Shown piece by piece: positions 7,385 to 17,208 of a stretch of 64,000 bases of DNA. Both the position numbers and the translations under genes were made by a program. Each line of letters opens with the position of its first letter. The first letter of the stretch is position 1. This DNA is from Flavitalea sp966112615 (GTDB taxonomy: Bacteria; Bacteroidota; Bacteroidia; Chitinophagales; Chitinophagaceae): contig CBHWDO010000011.1 in the NCBI GenBank assembly GCA_966112615.1, forward strand, positions 51,268 through 115,267, read 5' to 3'. Under the pieces are notes generated by a model. It did no database searches. It was not told where the DNA came from and worked only from the letters and a program-made list of their open reading frames with translations.

Positions 7385-10300
7385 ATGGGCACCAAGAAAA
7401 CAACAACACCAACCAAGGGCATGCGCTTCGCACGCCGGTTCACGAAGGAAGACGTGAACGTATTCGACCAGTTTGAATATGACTACAGAACATCGGTCAT
7501 CAGAAACCCGAGTGGGGAAGTAGTTTTTGAAATGACCAATGTTGAGGTGCCGAAAGCATGGAGTCAGATCGCTACAGATATTCTAGCACAAAAATATTTC
7601 CGTAAAGCAGGTGTTCCTCAGCCCGATGGAACACTGGGAAGAGAGACTTCCGTAAAGCAGGTGGCGCATCGTATGGCCAATTGCTGGAGAGTATGGGGCG
7701 AGCGTTATGATTACTTCGCTTCCGAGCAGGATGCGCAGGTATTTTATGATGAACTCGTTTATTCTATCCTGAACCAGGCTTGTGTGCCTAACAGTCCGCA
7801 GTGGTTCAATACCGGCCTTTACGAAAGCTACGGTATCAAGGGTAAGCCACAGGGTCACTATTATGTTGATCCGGTGGATGGACAATTGAAGAAATCAACT
7901 TCAGCCTATGAGCGTCCTCAGCCACACGCATGTTTCATCCTGAGCGTGGATGATGACCTGGTGAATGAAGGCGGTATCATGGACCTCTGGGTTCGTGAGG
8001 CCCGTATTTTCAAATACGGTTCTGGTGTGGGAACAAACTATTCCAACATCCGTGCAGAAGGTGAAAAGCTCAGCGGCGGTGGATCATCCAGCGGGCTGAT
8101 GAGCTTCCTGAAGATCGGCGACCGTGCCGCTGGTGCGATCAAGAGTGGTGGTACAACAAGGAGAGCAGCTAAAATGGTTTGTCTCGACCTGAACCACCCT
8201 GAGATCATGGAATTCATCAATTGGAAAGTTGAAGAAGAAAAGAAAGTAGGTGCCCTGATCGCTGCAGGTTATCCAAGCGATTATGAAGGCGAAGCATACA
8301 GAACCGTTTCTGGTCAAAACTCCAATAACTCGGTTCGTATCCCGAACGAGTTCTTCGAGAAACTTGAAAAAGGTGAAGACTGGGAGCTGACTGCAAGAAG
8401 CGACGGAAAAGTAATGAAGCGCATTCCTGCACAGGAAGTATGGAACCAGATATCCTACGCAGCCTGGAGATGTGCTGACCCTGGAACACAGTATGACACT
8501 ACCATTAATGAGTGGCATACCTGTCCTGAAGGTGGTCCGATCCGCGCATCCAACCCTTGCTCAGAGTACATGTTCCTGGATAACACCGCATGTAACCTGG
8601 CATCTGTGAACCTGCGCAGGTTCTATAATGAAGACAATAACCTTTTCAACGTAGAAGGTTTTGAATATACCTGTCGTTTGTGGACTACAGTTCTCGAGAT
8701 CTCCGTACTGATGGCACAGTTCCCTTCAAAAGAAGTGGCGCAGCTGTCTTACGATTACAGAACCCTCGGACTTGGTTACGCCAACCTCGGATCCATGCTG
8801 ATGGTGATGGGAATTCCTTACGACAGTGAAGAAGCAAGAGGCATTGCCGGTGCGATCACTGCGATCATGACCGGTATTGCTTATAAAACTTCTGCTGAAC
8901 TGGCTGAAGTGCAGGGACCATTCCCACGTTACGAAGAGAACAAGGAGCACATGCTTCGTGTAATGCGTAACCACAGGCTCGCTGCTTATGATGCAGATGA
9001 GTATGAAGGTCTGCAGATCAAGCCACAGGGAATCAAAGCGAAATATTGTCCAGACTATATGCTGACTGCTGCTACCAAAGCATGGGATGAAGCAGTACAG
9101 TTGGGAGAGAAGTTCGGTTACAGGAACGCACAGTCTACCGTGATCGCTCCAACCGGTACCATCGGCCTGGTAATGGATTGTGATACTACCGGTGTTGAAC
9201 CTGATTTTGCCCTAGTGAAGTTCAAAAAGCTTTCCGGTGGTGGATATTTCAAGATCATCAACCAATCAGTACCACAGGCACTGCGCAACCTGCAGTACAG
9301 TGAGAAAGAAATTGATGCGATCATCAAGTATGCAGTAGGTGCCGGAACATTTGCGGGAGCACCTGCGATCAATCACCAGACTTTAAGCGAGAAAGGATTT
9401 ATTGCAGAAGAGATCAAGAAGCTGGATGCTGCAGTAGCATCTGCTTTCCAGATCGACTTTGTATTCAATGTATATACACTGGGTGAAGAATGTCTTCAGC
9501 GCCTAGGATTCAAGCCTGAACAATATTTCAACTTCGAATGGAGTTTATTGGAAGCACTTGGATTCAGTGATGAGGATATCGAAAAAGCGAACGATTATGT
9601 TTGCGGAACCATGACTGTAGAAGGCGCTCCTTATTTGAAAAATGAGCACCTGTCAGTTTTTGATTGTGCAAACAAATGCGGAAACAAGGGAGAGCGTTAT
9701 ATCCATGCACACGGACATATCCGTATGATGGCGGCCGCTCAACCATTCATCAGTGGTGCAATTTCTAAGACTATCAACCTTCCAAACGAAGCGAAGGTGG
9801 AAGAAATAGCCGATTCTTATCTTTTGAGTTGGCAGTTGGGTCTGAAGGCTTGTGCATTGTATCGCGACGGTTCTAAATTATCTCAACCCCTAAGCAACAA
9901 GAGCGACAAGAAGAAGAAATCTGACGACGAACAAAAAGAAGCAACAGCGGTAGCTGAGGCTCCTGTCGCAGAATCAAACATTGTTGATCTTGGCAAGCTG
10001 ACGATTGAAGAATTGCTTGAAGAAGTTCAGAAACGTGTACAAGCTTCACCTGACACCAAGTTGAAACGTAAGCTGGCGAGCATTGTAGAGCGTCGTGCAC
10101 TTCCTGCGAAGCGCAGAGGCTTTACTCAAAAAGCGAAGATCAACGGGCAGGCGCTGTTCTTAAGAACCGGTGAATATGGTGATGGAACAGTAGGTGAGAT
10201 CTTCATTGATATGGCGAAAGAAGGAGCAACCATGAGAAGTATGCTCAACTGCTTCGCGATCGCAGTATCAATTGGATTACAGTATGGTGTTCCATTGGAA

Positions 10301-10738
10301 GAATTCGTAGAGAAGTTTGTGTTCACCAGGTTTGAACCAGCAGGAATGGTGGATCATCCGAATATCAAGAGCACTACTTCCATCGTAGACTTCATCTTCA
10401 GGGCACTGGCTTATGAGTACCTGCACAGAACAGACCTCGTGCATGTATTAGACAAGCCTGAAGTAATGAACACTGGAAGTGAATCATGGGATGAAACTCC
10501 TGCAACTCCTGAATTGAGTGATGTTAGAATTGTAGCATCATCAGCACCTGCAAACAAGCCAGTTGAGCATGCAAAGCCAAAGGCTGTAAAAGCAGAAGCG
10601 GGAATGGATGCGGTAAATGCAGCGGCAAAGAGCATGCAAAGTGATGCACCGGCCTGTAATACCTGCGGACATATCACCATCAGGAGTGGTACCTGTTACA
10701 AGTGCCTAAACTGTGGTAACAGCATGGGTTGTAGCTAA
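7385..10738 (+). CDS. nrdJ: Vitamin B12-dependent (class II) ribonucleoside-diphosphate reductase
   Basis: Adenosylcobalamin-dependent ribonucleotide reductase supplying deoxynucleotides. The catalytic core carries NPCSEYMFLDNTACNLASVNL-type active-site cysteines (quoted in part: NPCSEYMF and ACNLASVNL). PTGTIGLVMDCDTTGVEPD is also present, with further conserved text to about residue 820. A charged, alanine-rich linker follows (about 830-870), then a C-terminal domain ending in a zinc-ribbon-like cluster (CNTCGH then CYKCLNCGNSMGC). At 1117 residues it is within the range for single-chain class II enzymes with this tail. It is monocistronic, with a strong terminator directly after it. The upstream DnaA boxes suggest coupling of nucleotide supply to replication initiation. 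Confidence 0.95.
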   Translation: MGTKKTTTPTKGMRFARRFTKEDVNVFDQFEYDYRTSVIRNPSGEVVFEMTNVEVPKAWSQIATDILAQKYFRKAGVPQPDGTLGRETSVKQVAHRMANCWRVWGERYDYFASEQDAQVFYDELVYSILNQACVPNSPQWFNTGLYESYGIKGKPQGHYYVDPVDGQLKKSTSAYERPQPHACFILSVDDDLVNEGGIMDLWVREARIFKYGSGVGTNYSNIRAEGEKLSGGGSSSGLMSFLKIGDRAAGAIKSGGTTRRAAKMVCLDLNHPEIMEFINWKVEEEKKVGALIAAGYPSDYEGEAYRTVSGQNSNNSVRIPNEFFEKLEKGEDWELTARSDGKVMKRIPAQEVWNQISYAAWRCADPGTQYDTTINEWHTCPEGGPIRASNPCSEYMFLDNTACNLASVNLRRFYNEDNNLFNVEGFEYTCRLWTTVLEISVLMAQFPSKEVAQLSYDYRTLGLGYANLGSMLMVMGIPYDSEEARGIAGAITAIMTGIAYKTSAELAEVQGPFPRYEENKEHMLRVMRNHRLAAYDADEYEGLQIKPQGIKAKYCPDYMLTAATKAWDEAVQLGEKFGYRNAQSTVIAPTGTIGLVMDCDTTGVEPDFALVKFKKLSGGGYFKIINQSVPQALRNLQYSEKEIDAIIKYAVGAGTFAGAPAINHQTLSEKGFIAEEIKKLDAAVASAFQIDFVFNVYTLGEECLQRLGFKPEQYFNFEWSLLEALGFSDEDIEKANDYVCGTMTVEGAPYLKNEHLSVFDCANKCGNKGERYIHAHGHIRMMAAAQPFISGAISKTINLPNEAKVEEIADSYLLSWQLGLKACALYRDGSKLSQPLSNKSDKKKKSDDEQKEATAVAEAPVAESNIVDLGKLTIEELLEEVQKRVQASPDTKLKRKLASIVERRALPAKRRGFTQKAKINGQALFLRTGEYGDGTVGEIFIDMAKEGATMRSMLNCFAIAVSIGLQYGVPLEEFVEKFVFTRFEPAGMVDHPNIKSTTSIVDFIFRALAYEYLHRTDLVHVLDKPEVMNTGSESWDETPATPELSDVRIVASSAPANKPVEHAKPKAVKAEAGMDAVNAAAKSMQSDAPACNTCGHITIRSGTCYKCLNCGNSMGCS

Positions 10739-10765
10739 GGGTAATTAAGTTTAGTTTATATGGAG

Positions 10766-10792
10766 AGACCACCGAAAGGTGGTCTTTTTTTT
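10766..10792 (+). terminator. Intrinsic terminator of nrdJ
   Basis: AGACCACC pairs perfectly with GGTGGTCT around a GAAA tetraloop and is followed by eight T. The T-run runs into the stop codon of the convergent pentapeptide gene. Confidence 0.93.
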
Positions 10793-11363
10793 AACTGACT
10801 TTAATCTGGAATTTTCCAAGTAAACGCAATACTTCCGGGTAAGAAAACATTGCATTCTTCAATTTATTGATCGTTGGATCAATATTGTAATTGATTGCTG
10901 TGCGCAGATCTGCTTTCTCCAGAATAGTATTTTCAAAATGAGCATTCATCAGATCACTGCGATCAAAATTGGAGCCGCCAAGATCTGAATCAATAAAATC
11001 CACTTCCTGCAGTTTGCAATTCCTGAAAATGGTTTTCTGGATCTTCATTTTATAGAATGAAGAATGATTTAAAGTGCAATCTTCAAAACTAAAACTTATG
11101 CTGAATGGATTGCAGTCTTCAAAATGAACTCCGAGGATCTTGCAATTTTTAAAAACCACATCTACCAGTGAAGTCTTATGCAATTTCACCATGCTAAGAT
11201 TGCATCCTATGAATTTGCAATCTGTGAACAGTACATCAGATAAATAGGTGTTAGAAAAATCACATCCATTGAAGGTACAGTTATCGTACTCACCTTTTGG
11301 AAGTGGCTTAGCAGTATAATCTACCTTGTCAAATACCTTGCTGTCTATATATACTTCACTCAT
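10791..11363 (-). CDS. Pentapeptide repeat protein
   Basis: A 190-residue protein made almost entirely of pentapeptide repeats, with A/C/S-[D/N]-L/F-x-x units such as CNFNGCDFSNTYL-like and DLMNAHFENTIL segments. It should fold as a right-handed quadrilateral beta helix. No signal peptide or membrane segment is seen, so it is probably cytoplasmic. Functions in the family vary (gyrase mimicry, scaffolding), and nothing in the context points to one. It stands alone, convergent with nrdJ, its stop codon lying in the nrdJ terminator T-run. Confidence 0.85.
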   Translation of the reverse strand: MSEVYIDSKVFDKVDYTAKPLPKGEYDNCTFNGCDFSNTYLSDVLFTDCKFIGCNLSMVKLHKTSLVDVVFKNCKILGVHFEDCNPFSISFSFEDCTLNHSSFYKMKIQKTIFRNCKLQEVDFIDSDLGGSNFDRSDLMNAHFENTILEKADLRTAINYNIDPTINKLKNAMFSYPEVLRLLGKFQIKVS

Positions 11364-11448
11364 TGCTGGCTGTTTATCTTGATACTTCCGGTTATCAATC
11401 TCCCCCTAAAGCAAGGAAATATCTTGCTAGTTTTTCAAAAAAATTAAT

Positions 11449-11958
11449 ATGAAACTAAAGAATATCCTATTGCGCGGGATGGTGGCTTTCATGATAAGTG
11501 GATGCAATGGTTATGCTTTAAAAAGTGATCTCTATAACAGTTTTGCGGCCGAGCCTGCCTCCCAAAGTCTGTGTAGTGATTTCCAGGGAAATCCTGAATG
11601 CAAATTTACAAATATGCCTGATGTGAAAGGTAATGTTTTAAATATTACTGATACCTCTAACTCTGAGGACATATTCGTAGTCCGGGGTACATTGAAAGAT
11701 GTTGAAGGAATGCCTCTTTGCAATGCTTACATCTATGGCTCCTTACATGATCATATTAATAGTATCCAGGGTTGGTGCAAAACAAATAATAAAGGTGAAT
11801 ACGAGATCCGTACCATTCATCCCCCCACGGCAAACGGACTCCTACCTCATATTCACCTCGCTGTTAAATTATCGCGTCTTAAAAAAGCATTCTTCATTGA
11901 CGAACTTGTACTAAATGATAGTACCGATCAGATTAATAAAGACCTCGTACTTCAATGA
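11449..11958 (+). CDS. Lipoprotein with an intradiol-dioxygenase-like fold, probably non-catalytic
   Basis: A 169-residue predicted lipoprotein: charged N-terminus, short hydrophobic stretch, then FMISGC as the lipobox. The rest looks like the beta-sandwich of intradiol ring-cleavage dioxygenases. VRGTLKDVEGMPLCNAYIYG matches the family opening, and RTIHPP followed by LPHIHLAV matches the region of the two iron-binding histidines (HIH). The tyrosine ligands expected after the TI-P motif and in the preceding loop are not visible, and the protein is shorter than true dioxygenases. I infer a degenerate or transthyretin-like binding domain. It converges with the amidohydrolase gene, overlapping its 3' end by 7 bp. 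Confidence 0.55.
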   Translation: MKLKNILLRGMVAFMISGCNGYALKSDLYNSFAAEPASQSLCSDFQGNPECKFTNMPDVKGNVLNITDTSNSEDIFVVRGTLKDVEGMPLCNAYIYGSLHDHINSIQGWCKTNNKGEYEIRTIHPPTANGLLPHIHLAVKLSRLKKAFFIDELVLNDSTDQINKDLVLQ

Positions 11959-13214
11959 TGCATCACACCATCCTTGATCACTGTAGTTGGTTTATAAATA
12001 ACCGTTTTAAAATTCTTTTCAATATCACCTTGTAATATCACCAGGTCCGCCAGGGCACCGGGCTTGATTACACCTAGCTGGTTCTCCCGGCCTAACGCTT
12101 TCGCGCCATTGTATGTTGCGGTCTTCAATGCTTCATTTGCAGGAAGTCCAGCTTCATAATAGGATACAATTGGATCGATAGCGAGTTCACCGACAGGTTT
12201 TGTATTTGCCAGGTACATATCTGAACCTGCGACAATGGTTACACCTTTATTGTATGCACGTTTGGTTCTGTCGGCAACTGATTTTACAAACTCCCGAATA
12301 TCATCATCCGTATACGATCCTTTATTTACATCATTGATCTGTTTGTATCCATCAAAAGATCCATCTGTTGGAACGAGATAAATATTTTTCTTCGCCATTA
12401 TTTCAAGCGTACTATCGGTGAGTGAATATCCATGCTCAATTCCGTCGACACCGGCTTCAATTGCCATCAGGACCGGTTTGTCGAAGATCGCATGCGCAGT
12501 GACTTTCATATTATGTTCATGAGCAGTCTGAACAATGGCTTTCATTTCTTCTAATGATAAATACAAATTGTATTCATTGTGTACAACTATCTTGATCAGG
12601 TCAACACCCATCGCAATATGTTCGAGGACCGCATTTCTTGCATCATCAACACCTTTGATGATCCTATATTCTTTACCAACAACATGACTATTGGCGGGAG
12701 AAAGGTTGAAGAATTGTCCGGATGCGGCGCTCATGATCGGACCTGAAACGAACATCCTTGGGCCAACAATATATTTTTTTCTCAATGCACGTTGTAATGT
12801 TACATCCAGGAACTGACCACTGTTTCCAAGATCACGTATGGTTGTGAAACCTGCATCCAGGTAGCTTTTCAGCACACCTGCACCTCTTAATACGCGGTCA
12901 ATATCAGGAGTACTTAATACATCTGTTTCCATCACATCACCAGGTCTTTGTACAAATGTTACATGCGTGTGGGCATCTATTAAACCGGGAATTACAGTTG
13001 ATTGTGATGCATCGATCACCTGTGCATCTTTTTTATCAACTGATGAACCAACTGCTTCAATACGATTGCCTTTAATCCGAATCTCCTGCTTTAATACAAA
13101 ACGATTCTTTTCTGAATCGTACATTTTACCGGCAAGAATGACTATGGGTTTCTGTTGACTATATGAAATGATTGAAATGGATAATGATAGGATGAGAAGC
13201 AGTTTCCTGTACAT
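11952..13214 (-). CDS. Secreted metal-dependent amidohydrolase
   Basis: Amidohydrolase superfamily enzyme of the imidazolonepropionase/prolidase-like branch. After an N-terminal signal peptide (MYRKLLLILSLSISIISYSQ) come the metal-binding HTH in LIDAHTHV, a lysine in DLIKIVVH, histidines in TAHAIF and GIEHGYS, and the aspartate in AGSDMYL. The ATG at 13214 is preferred to an upstream in-frame start because it begins the signal peptide. The mature enzyme should act in the periplasm or outer membrane, on an unknown amide or peptide substrate. It converges with the lipoprotein gene. About 35 bp upstream is the 3' end of the pseudouridine synthase gene on the same strand. Confidence 0.85.
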   Translation of the reverse strand: MYRKLLLILSLSISIISYSQQKPIVILAGKMYDSEKNRFVLKQEIRIKGNRIEAVGSSVDKKDAQVIDASQSTVIPGLIDAHTHVTFVQRPGDVMETDVLSTPDIDRVLRGAGVLKSYLDAGFTTIRDLGNSGQFLDVTLQRALRKKYIVGPRMFVSGPIMSAASGQFFNLSPANSHVVGKEYRIIKGVDDARNAVLEHIAMGVDLIKIVVHNEYNLYLSLEEMKAIVQTAHEHNMKVTAHAIFDKPVLMAIEAGVDGIEHGYSLTDSTLEIMAKKNIYLVPTDGSFDGYKQINDVNKGSYTDDDIREFVKSVADRTKRAYNKGVTIVAGSDMYLANTKPVGELAIDPIVSYYEAGLPANEALKTATYNGAKALGRENQLGVIKPGALADLVILQGDIEKNFKTVIYKPTTVIKDGVMHH

Positions 13215-13249
13215 AGTTAAGGTTTGTACTAATATAGCAAACAACCACC

Positions 13250-14155
13250 TTACCTGTTTCTTCCGCTCCTCCTAAAATCCTTAAAACTTTTATTTTTCTT
13301 TTTCCTGCCATCTGCAGATCCTTCCCTGGCAGTTGTAGGTTTTACAGGGGTCTCAGGTTTTGCAGGTTTTTCTGGTGTTGCTTTCTTAATGGTCTTTTTC
13401 TTTGGAATATATTGAACCTTTGAACCTTCTTCAGTTCCAGTGGAGGTTTCAATCGAACCTTTCAACTGGTTGATCTCCGGTTCGCTTAGATACCGCCATT
13501 TACCTGGTGCAAGTTTATCCAGCTTGATGTTCATTATCCTGATCCTTTGCAGAGATTCAACACTGTAATCAAAATGCTCACACATTCTTCTAATCTGCCG
13601 GTTCAGTCCTTGGGTCAAAATGATACGAAAAGTTTGCCTTCCCATGGGAAACACTTTGCAGGGAAGTGTTCTTTCTTTGTAATCAAGTTTTACACCTTCC
13701 GACATTCCTTTAATAAAGGCATTATCGATGGGTTTATTCACTCTAACAATGTATTCTTTCTCGTGTTTATTTCCTGCACGAAGCACCTTGTTTACAATAT
13801 CTCCATCATTGGTCAGGAAAATCAATCCTTCTGAATCCTTGTCCAGCCTGCCAATGGGAAAGATGCGCTTTGGATAATTCAGGAAGCTGATAATATTTCC
13901 CCTGATATTCGTATCGGTAGTAGTGGTTACACCTACCGGTTTGTTGAAGGCCATATAAACAGCCTTCTCCTTTTTTGCAGGCTTTACGATCGATCCGTCA
14001 ACTTCCACCTGGTCGCCGGGTTTATAACGGCTTCCCTTATGTGCGATCTCATCATTCAGTAAAACGCGACCGGCTTCAATGAGCCTGTCGGCCTCACGCC
14101 GCGAGCAATACCCTGTGTCACTGATGAATTTATTTAATGAGATCGAATTATCCAA
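13250..14155 (-). CDS. rluF: 23S rRNA pseudouridine synthase (RluF/RluB family)
   Basis: Pseudouridine synthase with an N-terminal S4 RNA-binding domain (about residues 5-65, SLNKFISDTGYCSRREADRL). The RsuA-type catalytic core has GRLDKDSEGL holding the catalytic aspartate, and GLNRQIRRM is also present. After about residue 235 a basic, lysine/proline/threonine-rich tail extends to residue 301, probably disordered and RNA binding. The assignment to RluF rather than RluB rests on overall resemblance only. A -7-like box TACCTTTG lies on the minus strand at 14170-14177, 14 bp before the start, giving a very short leader. Confidence 0.85.
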   Translation of the reverse strand: MDNSISLNKFISDTGYCSRREADRLIEAGRVLLNDEIAHKGSRYKPGDQVEVDGSIVKPAKKEKAVYMAFNKPVGVTTTTDTNIRGNIISFLNYPKRIFPIGRLDKDSEGLIFLTNDGDIVNKVLRAGNKHEKEYIVRVNKPIDNAFIKGMSEGVKLDYKERTLPCKVFPMGRQTFRIILTQGLNRQIRRMCEHFDYSVESLQRIRIMNIKLDKLAPGKWRYLSEPEINQLKGSIETSTGTEEGSKVQYIPKKKTIKKATPEKPAKPETPVKPTTAREGSADGRKKKNKSFKDFRRSGRNR

Positions 14156-14229
14156 TGTAGTAGTTTCGGCAAAGGTAGTGAAATGAGAATATCCCTTTTC
14201 CTTACCTTCACGCCCTTAATCTGCTGTTT

Positions 14230-15579
14230 ATGAAAAGCTTGATGACTCTTGCATTTTTATGTAGCTGCGCATGGCTCATGGCGCAGGATAAAGGAGTGGT
14301 GGCAGGTCCCATGTTAGGACAGGTTGAAATAAGGACTGCATCTGTCTGGGCTGAAGTAACACCAGGCGCCACAGCCAGGATCTGGTACTGGAAGAAAGAC
14401 CAGCCTGCAACGATAAAGCAACATCAAATTGTAACTAATAAGAATGATTGGTATTCCCCGGTAAAATTCGATCTGGTTGGGTTGGATATGAATACCACTT
14501 ATGAGTATGCGATCACAACAACCCCTGCGAAACCGCTAAAAGCATCAGCAAATTTCACCACCAAAGATCTGTGGCAATGGCGGAAACCCGCACCTGACTT
14601 TAGTTTTCTTGCTGGAAGCTGTTTGTATTTCAATGATCCGGAATACGACAGGCCCGGAAAACCGTATGGACAGGATTCAACCATTCTATTGTCAATGGCT
14701 AAAGAAAAGGCAGCGTTCATGGTTTGGCTGGGAGATAACTGGTATACACGTGAAGCGGATTACTTCAGTAAGTGGGGATTGTGGTACAGGGCAAATCATT
14801 ACAGGTCGCAGCCGGTATTGCAGCCTTTCCTGAAATCAACTTCACACTTTGCGATCTGGGATGATCATGATTATGGTCCTGATAATTCAAATAAATCATA
14901 TCCCTTAAAAGATGAGTCGAAGAGAGTGTTTGAAAATTACTGGATGAATCCATCCTATGGTGAAGATGGTAAAGGAATTTACACGGTGGTTTCTTATGGT
15001 GATGTGGATGTATTCCTGATGGATGACCGATCATTCAGAACTGCAGATGAAATTGATTCTGCATACAATGGTAAGAGAAATGACCACAAAAGAATGTGGG
15101 GTGATAAGCAGCTCGAATGGCTCAGTAATGCACTGGCAGCGAGTTCTGCGAAATTCAAGATCATTGCATCAGGAAGCCAGTTCATCAATAAGTTGTCGAG
15201 GTTTGATTGTCTTACCTTGTATCCTGTCGACTTTGACGCGTTTATGAATATCCTTGACAAGCAGAAAGTGGAAGGTGTATTGTTATTATCTGGCGACAGA
15301 CATCACAGTGAGATCATCAGCTTCCCGCGTGAGAATGGATATACATTGTATGATATCACTGCTTCTTCTATCACGGCCGGAGTTTCAAAGGCAGGTGGAG
15401 TAGAGAAAGATCACCCGATGAGAGTGAAGAATACATTGCTGGAAGAAAATAACTATGCAAGGTTTTCAGTGAGTGGCGGAAAGAATGACCGCAGGATGAA
15501 AGTTGAATTTTTAAACAGGGCCGGTGATGTAAAAGTAAGCTGGTCGGTACATGAGAACGAACTTAAATACAGGAAATGA
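14230..15579 (+). CDS. PhoD-like alkaline phosphatase
   Basis: Secreted metallophosphatase of the PhoD family. It has a signal peptide (MKSLMTLAFLCSCAWLMAQ), then an N-terminal fibronectin-like domain (about residues 25-115) and the metallophosphatase core with GDNWY, WDDHDYGPDN and GDRHHSE metal-binding motifs. The 449-residue length is normal. It would release phosphate from esters or diesters in the periplasm or outside. The next gene starts within its stop codon (ATGA overlap), so the two are co-translated. No PHO-type operator is recognisable upstream. Confidence 0.88.
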   Translation: MKSLMTLAFLCSCAWLMAQDKGVVAGPMLGQVEIRTASVWAEVTPGATARIWYWKKDQPATIKQHQIVTNKNDWYSPVKFDLVGLDMNTTYEYAITTTPAKPLKASANFTTKDLWQWRKPAPDFSFLAGSCLYFNDPEYDRPGKPYGQDSTILLSMAKEKAAFMVWLGDNWYTREADYFSKWGLWYRANHYRSQPVLQPFLKSTSHFAIWDDHDYGPDNSNKSYPLKDESKRVFENYWMNPSYGEDGKGIYTVVSYGDVDVFLMDDRSFRTADEIDSAYNGKRNDHKRMWGDKQLEWLSNALAASSAKFKIIASGSQFINKLSRFDCLTLYPVDFDAFMNILDKQKVEGVLLLSGDRHHSEIISFPRENGYTLYDITASSITAGVSKAGGVEKDHPMRVKNTLLEENNYARFSVSGGKNDRRMKVEFLNRAGDVKVSWSVHENELKYRK

Positions 15580-16058
15580 ACTCAATAGAATTCAGGTACG
15601 ATAAGAAGCAGGTATTGCAGGCATTGCGCTATCATTTTTTAAGCAGGCCGGAGATCAAGTGGTTATTGATCTTTGTGAATGTGTTTGCGATCACTGCAGC
15701 GGTGCTGACATATTTCAAGATGATCCAGCCGCTGGCACTGATCATCTTTAGCTTCATCTGGTTTCTTTTGATGGTAGTGATCTGGCAGGTGATGCCACAA
15801 AGTATCTATCGGAAATCAATGACTTTCAAAGATCATTTCATGATGCATTTCAATGAAGATAATGTGGTGCTTGAAACCGAGCGTGGGCAGAAAGGTTGGG
15901 AGTACAGCAGGTTTTCAAAATTTGTTGAGAGTCCTTTTTTCTTTCATTTATATTTTGATGCGCAATCTTTCTTTTTAGTGCCGAAAGATGCGTTTCCGAA
16001 TATTCCGATGCAGCAGGAGGTGAGGGAGATGCTTAGGGAGAAGGTGAATCGGAAATAG
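15576..16058 (+). CDS. YcxB-like membrane protein
   Basis: A 160-residue protein with two membrane helices (about residues 27-47 and 50-70) followed by a soluble domain resembling YcxB (MTFKDHFMMHFNEDNVVLET, then a short beta-rich region ending near residue 150). Function is unknown. Its start overlaps the phosphatase stop codon by 4 bp, so it is translationally coupled to that gene. Its last codons and stop fall within a 7-bp tandem repeat array, so the repeat has shaped the very end of the protein. Confidence 0.7.
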   Translation: MNSIEFRYDKKQVLQALRYHFLSRPEIKWLLIFVNVFAITAAVLTYFKMIQPLALIIFSFIWFLLMVVIWQVMPQSIYRKSMTFKDHFMMHFNEDNVVLETERGQKGWEYSRFSKFVESPFFFHLYFDAQSFFLVPKDAFPNIPMQQEVREMLREKVNRK

Positions 16059-16162
16059 AGAATGGATAATCGGGAAGAGCAAAGTGCTGATTTTCTATAT
16101 ACTGGTTTTCAAGTTTCGCGGGTTTTGCCCCTTCCCGATTCTCCCTTCCCGATTCCCCATTC
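16047..16162. repeat. Symmetrical 7-bp tandem repeat element (copy 2)
   Basis: Degenerate 7-mers of AATCGGG type (16047-16074) face four inverted 7-mers (CCCGATT, CTCCCTT, CCCGATT, CCCCATT; 16134-16161). The segment 16141-16162 is identical to 863-884. It occupies the space between two convergent genes and contains the stop codon of the left one. Confidence 0.85.
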
Positions 16163-17203
16163 CTACTTAGGCCGATACCCACTCTCCTCAAACACCCTTT
16201 TCGCATCCATCCCCATTAACTCATCAAGCTTTACCTTTTCATTCTTCTCCATAAATTCTTTTACGATCTGCCATCCTACAAATAAACCGATATAGCCTGG
16301 TGCGCCTTCGCCTAATTCCTGGGTCTTCGGAGCATCACCAATATAATTCTTGATCAGTGCCGGATCATTGTTGTACACCATTGCATTGCTCACAAAGAAA
16401 TTCCATATCAACCCTTCATTCTCATAACATCCTTTTAGTTGTGCATTGGTATATCCGATCTTTAAAGTATCTGCAGTTGCCGGCATGAATTTATCCAGCA
16501 GGTACATCCGCTTTCCTTTCTCTACCATCTGCTCAACCAATGTTTTTGATCCACTCTTATCTGGATACATATCATCAATGATATTCTTGATACAATTCAC
16601 TGGAATGGTTTCCGGCGTAAACTTTCTCGAAATATAATTCGGGTACAACGACATCCCCAGGTCGCTCTTATAAATTGAAAAATTTGATCCAAGATGCAAT
16701 TGCAGTCCTACAGCTAATCCTTCAGTAGTGATCACATCTCCATACCCACCCAATGAAGCTTCGTAATATGCATCCATCGGCCCTATGAAAGTGATGAGTT
16801 TTTTGGGTGCCTTATAATTTGGAAAATAATACAACACATGCTTCACACCATCTTCTACTGAAGCTTCGATCTTCGACAAATCTCCAAATACTTTATCCAC
16901 CGAATCTTTGATCGGGCGATAATCATGAATGAATTTCCTGATCGCATCAAATACTGCAGTATCGCCATTTACAGCCGGTGGCAATCCCAATATATTAACA
17001 TTGAAATCATTCAGAAAAACAGGATACTGCTGTTGTAATTTTTGGTAGGAACCAGGAATATTATTCGTATCGATCGAAAAAAAATCCTGTTCAAATCTTT
17101 GTACACTGATATCGTATTTTACTCCGGATACATCAGGACCATCATCATTCTTACAGGATACAAGGCTAATAGCTGTCAATATGGTTAGGGCCAGTTTTTT
17201 CAT
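16163..17203 (-). CDS. gldB: Gliding motility lipoprotein GldB
   Basis: Lipoprotein required for gliding in Bacteroidota that move, but also found in non-gliders. It begins MKKLALTILTAISLVSC with a clear lipobox, followed by family-typical text (FIGPMDAYYEASLGGYGDVITTE is the central block, quoted only to locate it at about residues 137-158). SGYRPK is at the C-terminus. The length of 346 fits. The ATG at 17203 is supported by a minus-strand -7 box TAGATTTG (17209-17216) ending 5 nt upstream, which leaves almost no leader. It diverges from nadE. Other gld genes are not in the window. Confidence 0.88.
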   Translation of the reverse strand: MKKLALTILTAISLVSCKNDDGPDVSGVKYDISVQRFEQDFFSIDTNNIPGSYQKLQQQYPVFLNDFNVNILGLPPAVNGDTAVFDAIRKFIHDYRPIKDSVDKVFGDLSKIEASVEDGVKHVLYYFPNYKAPKKLITFIGPMDAYYEASLGGYGDVITTEGLAVGLQLHLGSNFSIYKSDLGMSLYPNYISRKFTPETIPVNCIKNIIDDMYPDKSGSKTLVEQMVEKGKRMYLLDKFMPATADTLKIGYTNAQLKGCYENEGLIWNFFVSNAMVYNNDPALIKNYIGDAPKTQELGEGAPGYIGLFVGWQIVKEFMEKNEKVKLDELMGMDAKRVFEESGYRPK

Positions 17204-17208
17204 GGACA

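Noticed and set aside
8084..8518. 144-codon antisense frame within nrdJ
   Set aside because: Shadow of the conserved reductase coding sequence, with no independent support.
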